Below are positions 35,607 through 44,544 of a stretch of DNA of 64,000 nt, one piece after another. How positions within the stretch are numbered: position 1 is the stretch's first letter; every line of letters begins with the position of its first letter. Both the position numbers and the translations under genes were made by a program. The DNA is from Secundilactobacillus paracollinoides DSM 15502 = JCM 11969. Lineage in GTDB: Bacteria > Bacillota > Bacilli > Lactobacillales > Lactobacillaceae. The notes below the pieces were generated by a model that saw only the letters and a program-made list of their open reading frames with translations, did not search any database and was not told the DNA's origin. The DNA lies in NCBI RefSeq assembly GCF_001311135.1, contig NZ_BBAG01000006.1, positions 1 to 64,000 of the forward strand, in the 5' to 3' direction.

Positions 35607-36350
35607 ATGACAGTTAAGGATAAAGTTGTTGTCATTACTGGCGCGTCATCGGGGATCGGTGCCGCCACTGCCAAACTATTAGCACAGAACGGGGCAAAGG
35701 TCGTTTTAGGTGCCCGTCGTGAGGAGCGGTTGCAGGCGCTTGTCAAAGACATTACTGCCGCTGGCGGTTTGGCCAGTTACGTTGTGACCGACGTGACGAA
35801 GCCGGAAGACCTCAAGGCGTTGGTTGCTCAGGCCCAGGCCGAATTTGGCGGTTTAGACGTCATCTTCAATAACGCCGGCATCATGCCATCGTCACCAATC
35901 AGCGCACTGCATACGGATGAATGGAACGACATGATCGACATCAACATCAAGGGTGTTTTAAATGGCGTTGCCGCTGTAATGCCGATCTTTACCGCACAAA
36001 AACACGGCCAGATCGTCACGACATCTTCCGTTGCCGGCATTAAGTCGTTTGCGGGCGCCGGCGTATACGGGGCAACGAAGTTTGCTGTCCGTAATTTGAT
36101 GGAAGTCATTCGGATGGAAAGCGCACAAGAGGGAACCAACATTCGGACCGCAAGTCTGTATCCGGCAGCAATCAATACCGAGTTGCTGCACACGATTACG
36201 GATGACGCCACCAAGACGGGCATGGATGCCTTTTACAAACAGGTTGGAATTACACCCGACGCCGTGGCGCGCGTGGTCAACTTCGCCATTGATCAGCCAG
36301 AAGATGTGAACGTCAACGAATTTACAATTTACCCAACGAAACAAGCTTAA
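35607..36350 (+). CDS. Short-chain dehydrogenase/reductase
   Basis: 247 residues, classical SDR: NAD(P)-binding TGASSGIG, NNAG, catalytic Ser in TTSSVAG and YxxxK as YGATKFA. Uses NAD(P)H to reduce a carbonyl or oxidise an alcohol; the substrate is unknown. It leads an operon with a cupin and a carboxymuconolactone decarboxylase-like protein behind a MerR-type promoter, consistent with an aldehyde or electrophile response. Confidence 0.88.
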   Translation: MTVKDKVVVITGASSGIGAATAKLLAQNGAKVVLGARREERLQALVKDITAAGGLASYVVTDVTKPEDLKALVAQAQAEFGGLDVIFNNAGIMPSSPISALHTDEWNDMIDINIKGVLNGVAAVMPIFTAQKHGQIVTTSSVAGIKSFAGAGVYGATKFAVRNLMEVIRMESAQEGTNIRTASLYPAAINTELLHTITDDATKTGMDAFYKQVGITPDAVARVVNFAIDQPEDVNVNEFTIYPTKQA

Positions 36351-36385
36351 TTGAACGCACCTAATTAAAAAAGGAGATTTTAAAA

Positions 36386-36804
36386 ATGGCAAAAAATGAA
36401 ACTGTTAAAAATGGTATTTTTCCAATGGGACCAAAGAATGACGCTACGCAAAATTCTTTACTGGTCAGAGTTATTTACAAGGTTTGGTAGCGGATCCGGC
36501 CGTTAACGTTGGCGTTGGTAACGTGACGTTTGAACCGGGATGCCGCAACAACTGGCACATTCACCACGATGGGTTTCAAATCTTGCTGGTCACTGGCGGT
36601 GAAGGACTTTATCAAGAAGACGGCCAACCAGCTCGGTTATTAAAGCCCGGTGACGTTGTGGTCACTCATGATGGTGTGAAGCATTGGCACGGTGCCACCA
36701 AGGACAGCTGGTTCTCCCACATCGCAATTACCGCTGGGACACCAGAGTGGCTGGAAGCCGTCTCTGACACTGATTATGCAAAAGCAGAGGAGGGTGCGAA
36801 ATAA
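36386..36804 (+). pseudogene. Small cupin protein, frameshifted near N-terminus
   Basis: About 139-residue single-domain cupin: the metal-binding motif GCRNNWHIHHDGFQILLVTGGEG and the second motif KPGDVVVTHDGVKHWHG. The first 22 residues (MAKNETVKNGIFPMGPKNDA) are in another frame; one T restored at about 36450 gives NDAYAKFFTGQSYLQGLVAD. AAGGAG precedes the ATG. The stop overlaps the next start (TAATG). Confidence 0.8.
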
Positions 36805-37121
36805 TGGCTAAAAAACAAACAGCTGGCCGCGATAATTTAGGGGATTTTGCCCCTAAGTTCGCAGAATTAAACGACGATGTGTTATTTGGCGAAGTCTGGT
36901 CACGCGAGGACAAGATGTCCGCCCACGACCGCAGTTTGATCACGGTATCAAGCTTGCTGACCCAGGGCGTGCCACAGTTGGAAGCGCACATGAAGATTGC
37001 GAAACAAAATGGCGTGACCAAGGATGAAATGGTTGAATTGATTACGCACCTTGCCTTCTATACGGGCTGGCCAAAGGCTTGGTCTGCGTTTACACTGGCT
37101 AAGGAAATTTACGGCGACTAA
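36804..37121 (+). CDS. Carboxymuconolactone decarboxylase-like protein
   Basis: 105 residues of the AhpD/CMD fold: KFAELNDDVLFGEVW, DRSLITVSSLLTQGVPQLEAHMKIA and the family HLAFYTGWPKAWSA. The AhpD CxxC pair is absent, so peroxidase activity is unlikely. Translationally coupled to the cupin gene. Confidence 0.87.
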   Translation: MAKKQTAGRDNLGDFAPKFAELNDDVLFGEVWSREDKMSAHDRSLITVSSLLTQGVPQLEAHMKIAKQNGVTKDEMVELITHLAFYTGWPKAWSAFTLAKEIYGD

Positions 37122-37159
37122 CCGTTAGTTGTGAATTTTCAACGCAATTAAAAGCTTAT

Positions 37160-37204
37160 AAAAAGGATCATCACACGCAAGAAAGCGCTGATGATCCTTT
37201 TTTA
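37160..37204. terminator. Bidirectional terminator
   Basis: AAAAGGATCATC pairs with GATGATCCTTTT between convergent genes. Confidence 0.85.
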
Positions 37205-38096
37205 ATGTTGTGCCTTGAGTTGGTTTATAATTGCTTGTGCATCATACGCCCAGGCAATCCCTAACACGCCAGAACCAGTATGACAGCCGATGGCGGGGCC
37301 AATAAAGCTCGTGTCAATGGCTAGATCAGGAAATTTGGTCTTCAACTGATCCACAGCGCGCCTTAGCCGTGGCATGATTACCGTCAAACACCACCGCTGC
37401 ATACGGCAGTTCGGTATTGGCGTTCATGATACGTTGGATGTCATCCTGAATATGATTTAACGCGCGTCTTTCAGTACGTTCCTTCGCCATTGGCGTGATC
37501 TTGCCATTGCCGTGAACGTCCATGGTCAGGACGGGACACACGTGCAGGAGACTACCCAGAATTCGCGCAGTGTTGCTGATCCGACCAGTCCGTTGCAGGT
37601 GGGTCAGGTCCTTCACGACAAACTCAATCGTCATTGAGTCGCGTAACGTGGTCAATCCTTGAAGCACTTCATTGATACTAAACTGTTCATCTGCTAGCTA
37701 AACAGCCAAACTGACCAATAAATTATTACCGCCAGCAGTACTGTTTGTGTCAAACAGGTGGACACGTGGTGCTGTCCGGTCATCAAGCTCGTGCAACGTA
37801 TCTGCAAATGAGCTGATGCCCTTTGACATCGGGATGATCACGACGTCGTCATAACCAGCTTCCTGCGCTTTGTCCAGCAGCTCAGTCATGGTGCCAAGAC
37901 TCGGCATTGACGTTGACGGCATGTCAGCGGATGTTGCCAGTTCTGGATAAAAGGTGTCAGGCGTGATATCCACCATGTCGGTATAGGTCTTGCCATGCCA
38001 CAGGACCGGCACGGGTGCAATAAAGAGATTATGGTGATCATGAATAAATTGGGTCGACAGATAGGCGGTGCTATCCGTAATAATTGCAATTGCCAT
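37202..38096 (-). pseudogene. DegV-family fatty-acid-binding protein, nonsense and frameshift
   Basis: FakB/DegV proteins bind fatty acids for phosphorylation by FakA. Restored length about 297 residues: IAIITDSTAYL at the start, the STSMPS fatty-acid/phosphate region, FDTNSTAGGNNLLV, DLTHLQRTGRIS and the C-terminal IGPAIGCHTGSGVLGIAW. An in-frame TAG lies at about 37698-37700 (SLAV-stop-LADEQF), and a base is missing at about 37360 (ATAKA-AVDQLKTKFPDLA). The ATG at 38096 follows AAGGGGA. Confidence 0.82.
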
Positions 38097-38225
38097 TGAG
38101 TTCCCCTTAATAAATTGAAAAATAATAGTTGATGTCGTCAATTATGCTAAGCTTGCGGGCAGTATTAGTCAACTGTTTAGGGTGAAAATTCAAATCTTAA
38201 GAATTCGAAAAATTAATCACAGTAT

Positions 38226-38265
38226 AAAAATAGCGCTGACCCAGGGGAAGGTCAGCGCTATTTTT
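38226..38265. terminator. Perfect terminator hairpin after a small minus-strand ORF
   Basis: AAAAATAGCGCTGACC pairs with GGTCAGCGCTATTTTT across 8 bases; it can act in both directions and is the natural end for 38338-38511. Confidence 0.85.
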
Positions 38266-38337
38266 ATTGAGGAAAGGGGGTAAATGATGAGTTGATACGT
38301 TACACCTCATTGGATTGTGTGTTTGGGGGAATATCAG

Positions 38338-38511
38338 TTATTTAGAGGAAGGGGTGTAACTCCAGTTAGGCGTGACAAGCGGATTGGCACGCTTCCGGAA
38401 AACAATGGGCGAGCTGGTAGGCTTGAGGTCCAGGTGACGAAGCTTAATGTGTTGGAGTGGAGAATTGAAATTGGTGTTGGTGTTGTTAGTGTTAGGCGTC
38501 ATCATAATCAT
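38338..38511 (-). CDS. Candidate small gene, 57 residues
   Basis: The ORF begins MIMMTPNTNNTNTNFNSP and ends NWSYTPSSK. AAAGGA lies 9 bases before the ATG, AT-rich promoter-like sequence precedes it (38560-38600) and a perfect terminator follows. It has an Asn/Thr-rich head and a basic middle (HIKLRHLDLK, VFRKR), no Cys and no membrane helix. A plus-strand ORF covers the same stretch, but it lacks a ribosome site. Function unknown. Confidence 0.45.
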   Translation of the reverse strand: MIMMTPNTNNTNTNFNSPLQHIKLRHLDLKPTSSPIVFRKRANPLVTPNWSYTPSSK

Positions 38512-38616
38512 GGGCAGTCATCCTTTCAGTTGCGAAATTGTTTGTATCGCTTGATTGATATTAACTATAAAGACTATAGGTTAAAGCTAATTTAAAAGTG
38601 TGTGAAGATTTTTAGA

Positions 38617-38950
38617 GTGCGGAAGAAGGGCGGTTAGAGGGCGGAGCACAAGCCAACTCTGGCAGAAATTCCCGGGCCTGGAATTTTTGCCAGAGTTGGT
38701 TTGTGCAGGAGCCCTCTGCCCTTCAGGAGCACGTTTCGGCTATGTAAGGATAGAAAGACTGCAGAAATTCCCGGGCTTGGAATTTTTGCCTGAGTTGGCT
38801 TGTGCAGGAGCCCTCTGCCCTTCAGGAGCACGTTTCGGCTATGTAGGATAGAAAGACTGCAGAAATTCCTGGGCTTGGAATTTTTGCCTGAGTTGGCTTG
38901 TGCAGGAGCCCTCTGCCCTTCAGGAACACGTTTCGGCTATGAGGCTAGAA
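38617..38950 (+). repeat. Triple tandem palindromic repeat
   Basis: One full unit (left end AGAGTGCGGAAGAAGG, hairpin ACAAGCCAACTCTGGCA with TGCCAGAGTTGGTTTGT) followed by two right-half units of about 100 bases, each ending in CACGTTTCGGCTATG and starting again at AGAAAGACTGCAG. Confidence 0.85.
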
Positions 38951-39079
38951 GGCTGTTGTCTAAACATCTATGAAAAAAATTTATTCAACCTCTATGTATA
39001 AAATTAAGACTAGCAGTCTAACTTAAATTAGGCTTGGCATATGTAGCTACCTGAAAATCATCTTTGATTTACGTGGCAG

Positions 39080-39240
39080 TTTCTGCAAGCCTTTCTATCC
39101 TACATAGCCGAAACGTGTTCCGGTGGGGCAAAGGGTTGCACCTAAGCGACTTCGACCATGAAAGCCAGGCCCGGCTTTCATGGTCAAAGTCGCTTAGGCT
39201 CCACCCTCTGACCGCCCCACCTCCACACTCTTTCACAAGT
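39080..39240 (-). repeat. Palindromic repeat, reversed, with different central hairpin
   Basis: The same ends (GCCGAAACGTGTTCCG... and CCACACTCT), but the inner stem is unrelated in sequence: CCTAAGCGACTTCGACCATG with CATGGTCAAAGTCGCTTAGG. Structure, not sequence, is kept. Confidence 0.8.
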
Positions 39241-39334
39241 CATCATTCCCCTCACTTCCCGCATTTATTGTTATGATTAACCTGAGAGAATGATTCGGTA
39301 AGAAATCTGGTTGCTCAGTCAAGGATTTCCCCAA

Positions 39335-39498
39335 CAAAAAGGACATCGACCCACTAGTGGTCGGTGCCCGGACGTTTAGGAAATTTAACTGTTGTAGCTG
39401 CTGAGGGAGATTCATGCTGACAGCTGTCCTGGAGAGTGACGTGGTAGGGGGTATCTACCCTGCCAACACGGCTCGAAATAACTAGGTACTACAGCTAC
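39335..39498 (-). ncRNA. Candidate small RNA of about 165 nt
   Basis: Minus strand: -10-like TATACT at 39505-39510 (no good -35), about 125 bases of mostly self-paired sequence (GTAGCTG with CAGCTAC, CCTAG with CCAGG, GAG with CTC, CGTG with CACG, GGGT with ACCC), then a strong terminator GGGCACCGACC...GGGTCGATGTCC and TTTTT. There is no coding frame of note. The rod-like fold and length are 6S-like, but I cannot confirm homology. Confidence 0.5.
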
Positions 39499-39540
39499 GT
39501 TTATAGTATACCCAGTTTTATTGGGGCTATCTGTTCAATA

Positions 39541-39781
39541 TCTGAGTCTAGTAGCGTAAATCATGACCATTTTTTGAACCTTATGGGTGTATATGTTGCA
39601 TTCAAATGGGTGCCATTGGCGGTGGCACTATCAATTATTCATAAGGCAATGTCAAAAATTGATATTCATGTCCTGAAAAATGGCTTTAAAATGGTAGTAT
39701 TCATGTTAAATGATTGCGGCGTGGGGGCAAAGCGTCATTTATAAAGGCGTTTTTAAATATGGAGGGGTGTTTTTTAGTAAT
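39541..39781. other. Intergenic region without recognisable gene
   Basis: AT-rich leader of the Mga-like regulator gene; only a small hairpin TGCCA...TGGCA (about 39611-39627) is visible. Confidence 0.5.
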
Positions 39782-39810
39782 CATGCTGGAGGTTAAGTAC
39801 CTCCAACATG
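39782..39810. promoter_or_regulatory. Palindrome over the start codon of the Mga-like gene
   Basis: CATG-C-TGGAGGT, loop TAAGT, ACCTCCA-A-CATG. The right arm contains the ATG at 39808 and the left arm a ribosome-site-like GGAGG. The hairpin would mask translation start, or the dyad could be an operator. Confidence 0.55.
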
Positions 39811-41342
39811 GGAGAAAGCGGGGAAGTCAAGGTGAAATTATTCGAATTACTGGATCATAGTGATGTTCGTCAAATTAAGATGATTCAATTACTATCGAAA
39901 CAGCAACGGGCTTTGACGGTTAACCAAATTGCCAAAACGTTTGCCATCAACGTCAGCACGGTTCGAGAAGATATTAAGCTGATTGCGTTTAACCTCCAGA
40001 CACTGGGGCCGAACCTAGTGATCGTCAATATCGATGGGGAAGTCTCACTGCAGCATAGCGGTGATGTCTCTTTTAGCGATGTTTACTATCATTATCTGCA
40101 TAAATCGGTGAAGTATCAGGTACTGATCTACCTGTTAAACCACCGTCAATTTAAGATACAAAAATTGGCGGATGCCTTAAGTGTCAGTACGTCAACGCTT
40201 ATTCGGCGCATTCGGGAGATCAACCAGAGTCTGGCAGAGTTTAATATTCGAATCAAAAATACGCAACTATTTGGTTGCGAGGCGCAGATTCGGTATTTTT
40301 ACTTTCAACTCTTGTGGTTGGGACGGCCGATTCAGGTCAATCGCTTTGAATACGCGGATGATCGGGTGGACAAGCTCATGCAAAATGGGCACTTTGACAC
40401 GTTTATTACCGAAACGGGACGGGTGATGCTGGCCGTTTATTTTGGGTTGGTCAAACAGCGGCTGAACTCAGCGCGTGAGTCAGATATCGATTACGACACG
40501 TTTAACTTCCGGAATACCGGTTCGGAGCCCTTCATTCAGCATTTCTCGGATGATTTGCAACACTACTTCCACCAGGTTCATCTAGCGTGGGATCCACGCG
40601 AGTTAAATCAGGCGGTCGGCTTTTTAGTGATCCATTTTTGTCTTAACACGGAAAATCCAAGTGCGCGCCGCTTTTTAGAAAACCTTGGCAAACAATTTCC
40701 AAAAATTGGTAAACTCAACCGAAAATTCATACAAACAGTTGGCCGAATTCCGCTTGCTGCGAGGCTGCCAAGCGCCTTTACAGAGGAGACTGAATTGTCA
40801 CTGAGCCAAATTCATTTCTGCCTCGCCTTTTACCAGGCGCGCTGTCGACGGATATCACGTCAGTTGCCGCCAAGGCGTTTGCTGAAGAAGAACTTAGCCG
40901 ATTTTCTGACGGTCAAGCTGCTAATGAATTGGTCCAAAAGTGTGACACGCTCTGCGAAGAAGCGTTTAATACCTTAGCGATTTCAACGCATGATTCCGAC
41001 AAGTTTAACAAAGTGTTCATGCGGTATGCCGTCATTTTGAACATGGCGCTGGGCAGTAGTAATAGTTTCTTAACGATTGCTTGTGATTTTAACCTTGAAC
41101 AGATCCTCAACGTGGCGGCCATTGCGCGGGTCGGTGCGCATATTAACCAGCACATCAAGGTGAGTCTGCAACCCTATGAACCGCAGGAAGACTACGATCT
41201 GATCATTACCGACCAGATGAAGTCGTATCCGCACCACGATAGCGCGCGGGTCTTTGTGTTGCTCGGCATGAATTACGGACCGGATTATACGGAGTTGAAT
41301 CGCGTTTTGAAACAACTTTACTTCGATAAGTTGCAATTCTAG
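39808..41342 (+). pseudogene. Mga/PRD-type helix-turn-helix regulator, frameshifted
   Basis: About 511 residues restored. Two N-terminal HTH domains (LTVNQIAKTFAINVSTVREDIKLI, about 40-65; IQKLADALSVSTSTLIRRIREINQ, about 115-140), a long middle with PRD-like helices, and a C-terminal EIIB-like domain (DYDLIITDQ). The frame shifts at about 40840 (GGG to GG): FYQGALSTDITSVAAKAFAEEELSRF is restored. Such proteins govern sugar-responsive or surface-protein genes. The next gene is the AP2-domain protein. Confidence 0.75.
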
Positions 41343-41465
41343 TCAATAATTCCGTTAAAACGCTTTAATATTGATAGGCACCAAGGTGATTTGGGGCATA
41401 CACTAACTTTGTAACAGGGATATAGGAGATAGGCATTAATTTCTCACAATCCGGGGGGTGCGAGA

Positions 41466-41951
41466 ATGAAAACAATTGATCTAACAGGCAATCATTACGG
41501 CCGGTTAACTGCCATCAAAAAGGTCGGTAAACGACCGAATGGGAATGCACTTTGGCAGTGCCAGTGTACATGCGGTCAGTCATGTGTGGTTGATGCGTAT
41601 AATCTAAAAACGGGTGTGACCAGAAGTTGCGGATGCTTGCGACGCGCACAGTCAAAGGAAAATTGTGCGAAGAACGAGGCTTTCCGTAACCATATTGGCA
41701 ACACCGCGTCATTAGGTATCGTTGACGGCACAAATGTGTTAGCCATGACCAAGCGCCGACAGACCAATCGCAGCGGCGTGATTGGCGTCAGCTACGAAAA
41801 GGGTCGTGATGTTTGGGTTGCCAGACTCTATGTTAAGGGACATCTAGTGCTAAACTCCATTTTCAAGGAGCGCAGCGATGCTATCAAGGCAAGAAAACAG
41901 GCGGAAGAGCAGTATCTCAAACCAGTATTAGCCAGTCTTGAACGGCAATAG
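41466..41951 (+). CDS. AP2-domain DNA-binding protein with Cys motif
   Basis: 161 residues. The N-terminal part starts IDLTGNHYGRLTAIKKVG and has cysteines in CQCTCGQSC and CGCLRR, as in proteins related to homing endonucleases. The C-terminal AP2-like domain is SGVIGVSYEKGRDVWVARLYVKGH. No HNH nuclease motif is seen, so it is probably a DNA-binding remnant or regulator of phage or homing origin. Its stop codon is fused to the start of a palindromic repeat. Confidence 0.75.
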   Translation: MKTIDLTGNHYGRLTAIKKVGKRPNGNALWQCQCTCGQSCVVDAYNLKTGVTRSCGCLRRAQSKENCAKNEAFRNHIGNTASLGIVDGTNVLAMTKRRQTNRSGVIGVSYEKGRDVWVARLYVKGHLVLNSIFKERSDAIKARKQAEEQYLKPVLASLERQ

Positions 41952-42085
41952 AGTGTGGCGCAAGGCGGTTAAGGGGCAGAATGTAACGGACTCTGGCAGA
42001 AATGCCTGAACTTGGCATTTTTGCCAGAGTCCGTTACATTGCCGACCCTTGCCTTGCGGAACACGTTTCGACAATGAGCCAAGAA
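41952..42085 (+). repeat. Palindromic repeat
   Basis: Left end GAGTGTGGCGCAAGGCGG; central stem TGTAACGGACTCTGGCA (from 41982) with TGCCAGAGTCCGTTACA (to 42039), inner AAATGCC/GGCATTTTT; right end GGAACACGTTTCGACAATG. Confidence 0.9.
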
Positions 42086-42116
42086 AGCACACAATCAAGA
42101 CCTCAAAAAAGCAAAA

Positions 42117-42157
42117 AAAACGGTCAGATCCTCAAACCTGGATCATGACCGTTTTTT
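42117..42157. terminator. Terminator of the relQ-like gene
   Basis: AAAACGGTCA...ATCC pairs with GGAT...TGACCGTTTT; T-runs on both sides. Confidence 0.85.
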
Positions 42158-42170
42158 GCTGTCCTAAAAA

Positions 42171-42869
42171 TCACTTAGTATCTGCATCATTCAAATCCTG
42201 ATAAATCGTCTGCATCCGTTCTTCAATCGAAGTGATCTCATCCGAAAACCCCTTGATCTGATCCGCATACTTATCGACCAACTCAGGATTGGTATCTGTT
42301 TTATAGCGCAACTTATGTTCAAGACTGGCCCACATGTCCATCCCAACCGTGCGAATCTGAATCTCAACGGGGATATCATGCGCACCGTCCGACTGGTATA
42401 CCGGTACAGAAACGACAACGTGCAGTGACCGGTAGCCGCTTTCCTTCGGGTGCCGAATATAGTCTTTGCGGCGAGTCAGCGTAATGTCTGACTGCTGTAA
42501 CAGCATCCGTTCAATCTGGTACACGTCATCCAGATAATTGGTGATGACACGGATGCCGGCGATATCGTAAATGTTATCCCGAACGCTCTGCGCTGAAAGC
42601 TCAAGATTCTTGCGCTTCAGTTTCTTAAACAAACTTTGCACATCCTTCATCCGTTCTTCCATGTGGTGGATCGGATTATGATCGTGCTTGATTTGAAATT
42701 CCGTGTCAAGGTTTTCCAGTTTTGTACCGACCTCGTTAACACCAGATTGACCAAGTTGGTAAATGATGCCCAACTCTTGGAGTTGTTTGACATTATCCGT
42801 GCCAATTGCGCGCTTGATGTTATCGTTTGTCTTTGGAATACTCATGAAATTTTGACGTTCTAGGATCAT
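42171..42869 (-). CDS. Small alarmone synthetase, RelQ-like (GTP pyrophosphokinase)
   Basis: 232 residues with the RelA/SpoT synthetase core: AGIRVITNYLDDVYQIE, RRKDYIRHPKESGYRSLH, PVEIQIRTVGMDMWASLEH. There is no hydrolase domain and no C-terminal TGS, so it makes (p)ppGpp only. The C-terminal helix is that of RelQ tetramers. The start may be 42869 (GAGG 12 bases upstream) or 42845. Confidence 0.87.
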   Translation of the reverse strand: MILERQNFMSIPKTNDNIKRAIGTDNVKQLQELGIIYQLGQSGVNEVGTKLENLDTEFQIKHDHNPIHHMEERMKDVQSLFKKLKRKNLELSAQSVRDNIYDIAGIRVITNYLDDVYQIERMLLQQSDITLTRRKDYIRHPKESGYRSLHVVVSVPVYQSDGAHDIPVEIQIRTVGMDMWASLEHKLRYKTDTNPELVDKYADQIKGFSDEITSIEERMQTIYQDLNDADTK

Positions 42870-42963
42870 ATTAGTTCAAACCTCACTTTAATACGATGTG
42901 TCCTTTAGGTGACAGTATGACTCGCTGTTGCCCCAGTTTATCACTTTTCGATATACCTGTCGG

Positions 42964-43380
42964 CTAAGAAGGTCTCTGGTGGTGCCATTTTTTAAGCATC
43001 AGCGCCACGACTTCATTGCCGCCGATACTTGTCCAAGAAAAGATAAGGACAAGCAAAACGAGCGCCACCATTGGCACCGTGTCCTTAGTGATCAGTGGAA
43101 ACGGGTGTCTAACTGGCTGGGTCGTCGGACTGGTGATCAGCAGGGCGGACTCTTGGCTGCCCTGCTGTGCTAACCGGTGATCAGTACTGGTGAAGGTGAT
43201 CGGCGCGGATACTGAAGATGTGCTGACAAGTGACGTTGACACTGCCTGACTGCGAAATACACCAAGGGTAATGGTGGGGTTGGTAGCGGCTGATATGTAA
43301 CCAGAAGTTTGAAACGGTAAACTAAAAGCAATTAGCATGATAACCGCCATGATGACGTGTTTTATCCGGTGATGTCTCAT
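42964..43380 (-). CDS. Hypothetical secreted/membrane protein
   Basis: 138 residues from MRHHRIKHVIMAVIMLIAFSL (signal peptide) through a Ser/Thr-rich middle to a C-terminal membrane helix (VPMVALVLLVLIFSWTSIG) and a basic tail. It resembles a wall- or membrane-anchored stub, but no LPxTG sorting motif is seen. The ATG at 43380 follows GGGGGAA. Confidence 0.6.
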   Translation of the reverse strand: MRHHRIKHVIMAVIMLIAFSLPFQTSGYISAATNPTITLGVFRSQAVSTSLVSTSSVSAPITFTSTDHRLAQQGSQESALLITSPTTQPVRHPFPLITKDTVPMVALVLLVLIFSWTSIGGNEVVALMLKKWHHQRPS

Positions 43381-43554
43381 CTGAATCATTCCCCCAAAAT
43401 TGAGCCTGCATTCCATTATAAGCCATTTATTGCGGTTTTCGCATCTGGAATGTGAAAAAATAAAGCGCTATTATGGCAACTTGGAAAAAGATTGCGCTAC
43501 CAGCGCGTTTTCGGCGTTAAATCTGACCCAATTCCGCGAATTTTCTGGTAACAT

Positions 43555-44526
43555 GTGAGTAGACTATTTTTGAGGGAGCTGATCGTCATTTCGATTGTTG
43601 GGGAATTAATCATTAATAAGGATGCGGGCAACGCCAGATTAGCGAAACAAATGCCACAGCTGATCACAATGATCACGGCTAATTTGACGGCGTACCATGA
43701 GCATCAGACGCATCAACCGGGGGACGCAAATCTGATCGTTAAACAACTGGTGCGCGATTACCGCGACCATTTGGCAGATCTGCAGGTGATCGTGGTCGGC
43801 GGTGACGGGACGTTGCATGACGTGGTGAACGGCTTGCAGGAGATGGGCCAGGGCCAGGTGCCGATCGGTTACATTCCGACGGGAACGGGAAACGATTTTG
43901 CGCGTGCCAACCATATCCCGTTGACGTATCAAAAAGCGGCTGCGAGCCTCGCAACAGCGGAACCGCGTGGCGTGAACGTTGGCCGGGTCAGCGCCAAGGA
44001 GTTCGACACGAAGTATTTCATTAATAATTTCGGCATCGGCATTGATGCACTGGTCGTTTACGCAACGAACCATTCACGGTCAAAAAATCTGATGAATAAA
44101 CTAAAATTAGGCAGTTTGTCATACCCGTTACACTTTGCGACGGCGCTGATGCATCAAAAAGCCTTCACGGCAAGTTGGGGCCAGTGGGCGCTTGACCATC
44201 ACGATGACCGGTCGTATTTGTGTGTCTTCACGAACCACCCGTTTTTAGGCGGCGGCGTGCGGTTGATCATGCCAGAAGATGACGACCGCAGTGCTTTGCA
44301 CCTCGTGATCGTGCATAAGGAAAAATGGCAGGTGATTGGGCAAGCGCTCGTGGCGTTGCTAAAAAAGAAGCCAGATGTGCCGCAAATTCACCATTATCAA
44401 GGGCCAGAATTTCATTTTGAGACCGAGGCTGGCGAGCACATTCAAGTGGACGGCGAGGAACTTCAAGCACCGCTCCATGCGACGTTGACCCAGGTCACAC
44501 AACGGTTTTTATTACCTACGGATTAG
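43555..44526 (+). CDS. Diacylglycerol/lipid kinase family protein
   Basis: DagK/YegS fold: VVGGDGTLHDVVNGL, IPTGTGNDFARAN, and the C-terminal FETEAGEHIQVDGEEL. Phosphorylates diacylglycerol or another lipid. The start is unclear. A -10-like TAACAT lies at 43548-43553, so the GTG at 43555 is too early; translation probably begins near 43570-43590, after GAGGGAG. A lipid phosphatase gene follows closely. Confidence 0.82.
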   Translation: MSRLFLRELIVISIVGELIINKDAGNARLAKQMPQLITMITANLTAYHEHQTHQPGDANLIVKQLVRDYRDHLADLQVIVVGGDGTLHDVVNGLQEMGQGQVPIGYIPTGTGNDFARANHIPLTYQKAAASLATAEPRGVNVGRVSAKEFDTKYFINNFGIGIDALVVYATNHSRSKNLMNKLKLGSLSYPLHFATALMHQKAFTASWGQWALDHHDDRSYLCVFTNHPFLGGGVRLIMPEDDDRSALHLVIVHKEKWQVIGQALVALLKKKPDVPQIHHYQGPEFHFETEAGEHIQVDGEELQAPLHATLTQVTQRFLLPTD

Positions 44527-44544
44527 TGAAGGAGACATGGTCAG

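Noticed and set aside
38317-38595. Plus-strand ORF of 92 residues opposite the 57-residue candidate gene.
   Set aside because: No ribosome site and an odd composition; the opposite strand has ribosome site and terminator.
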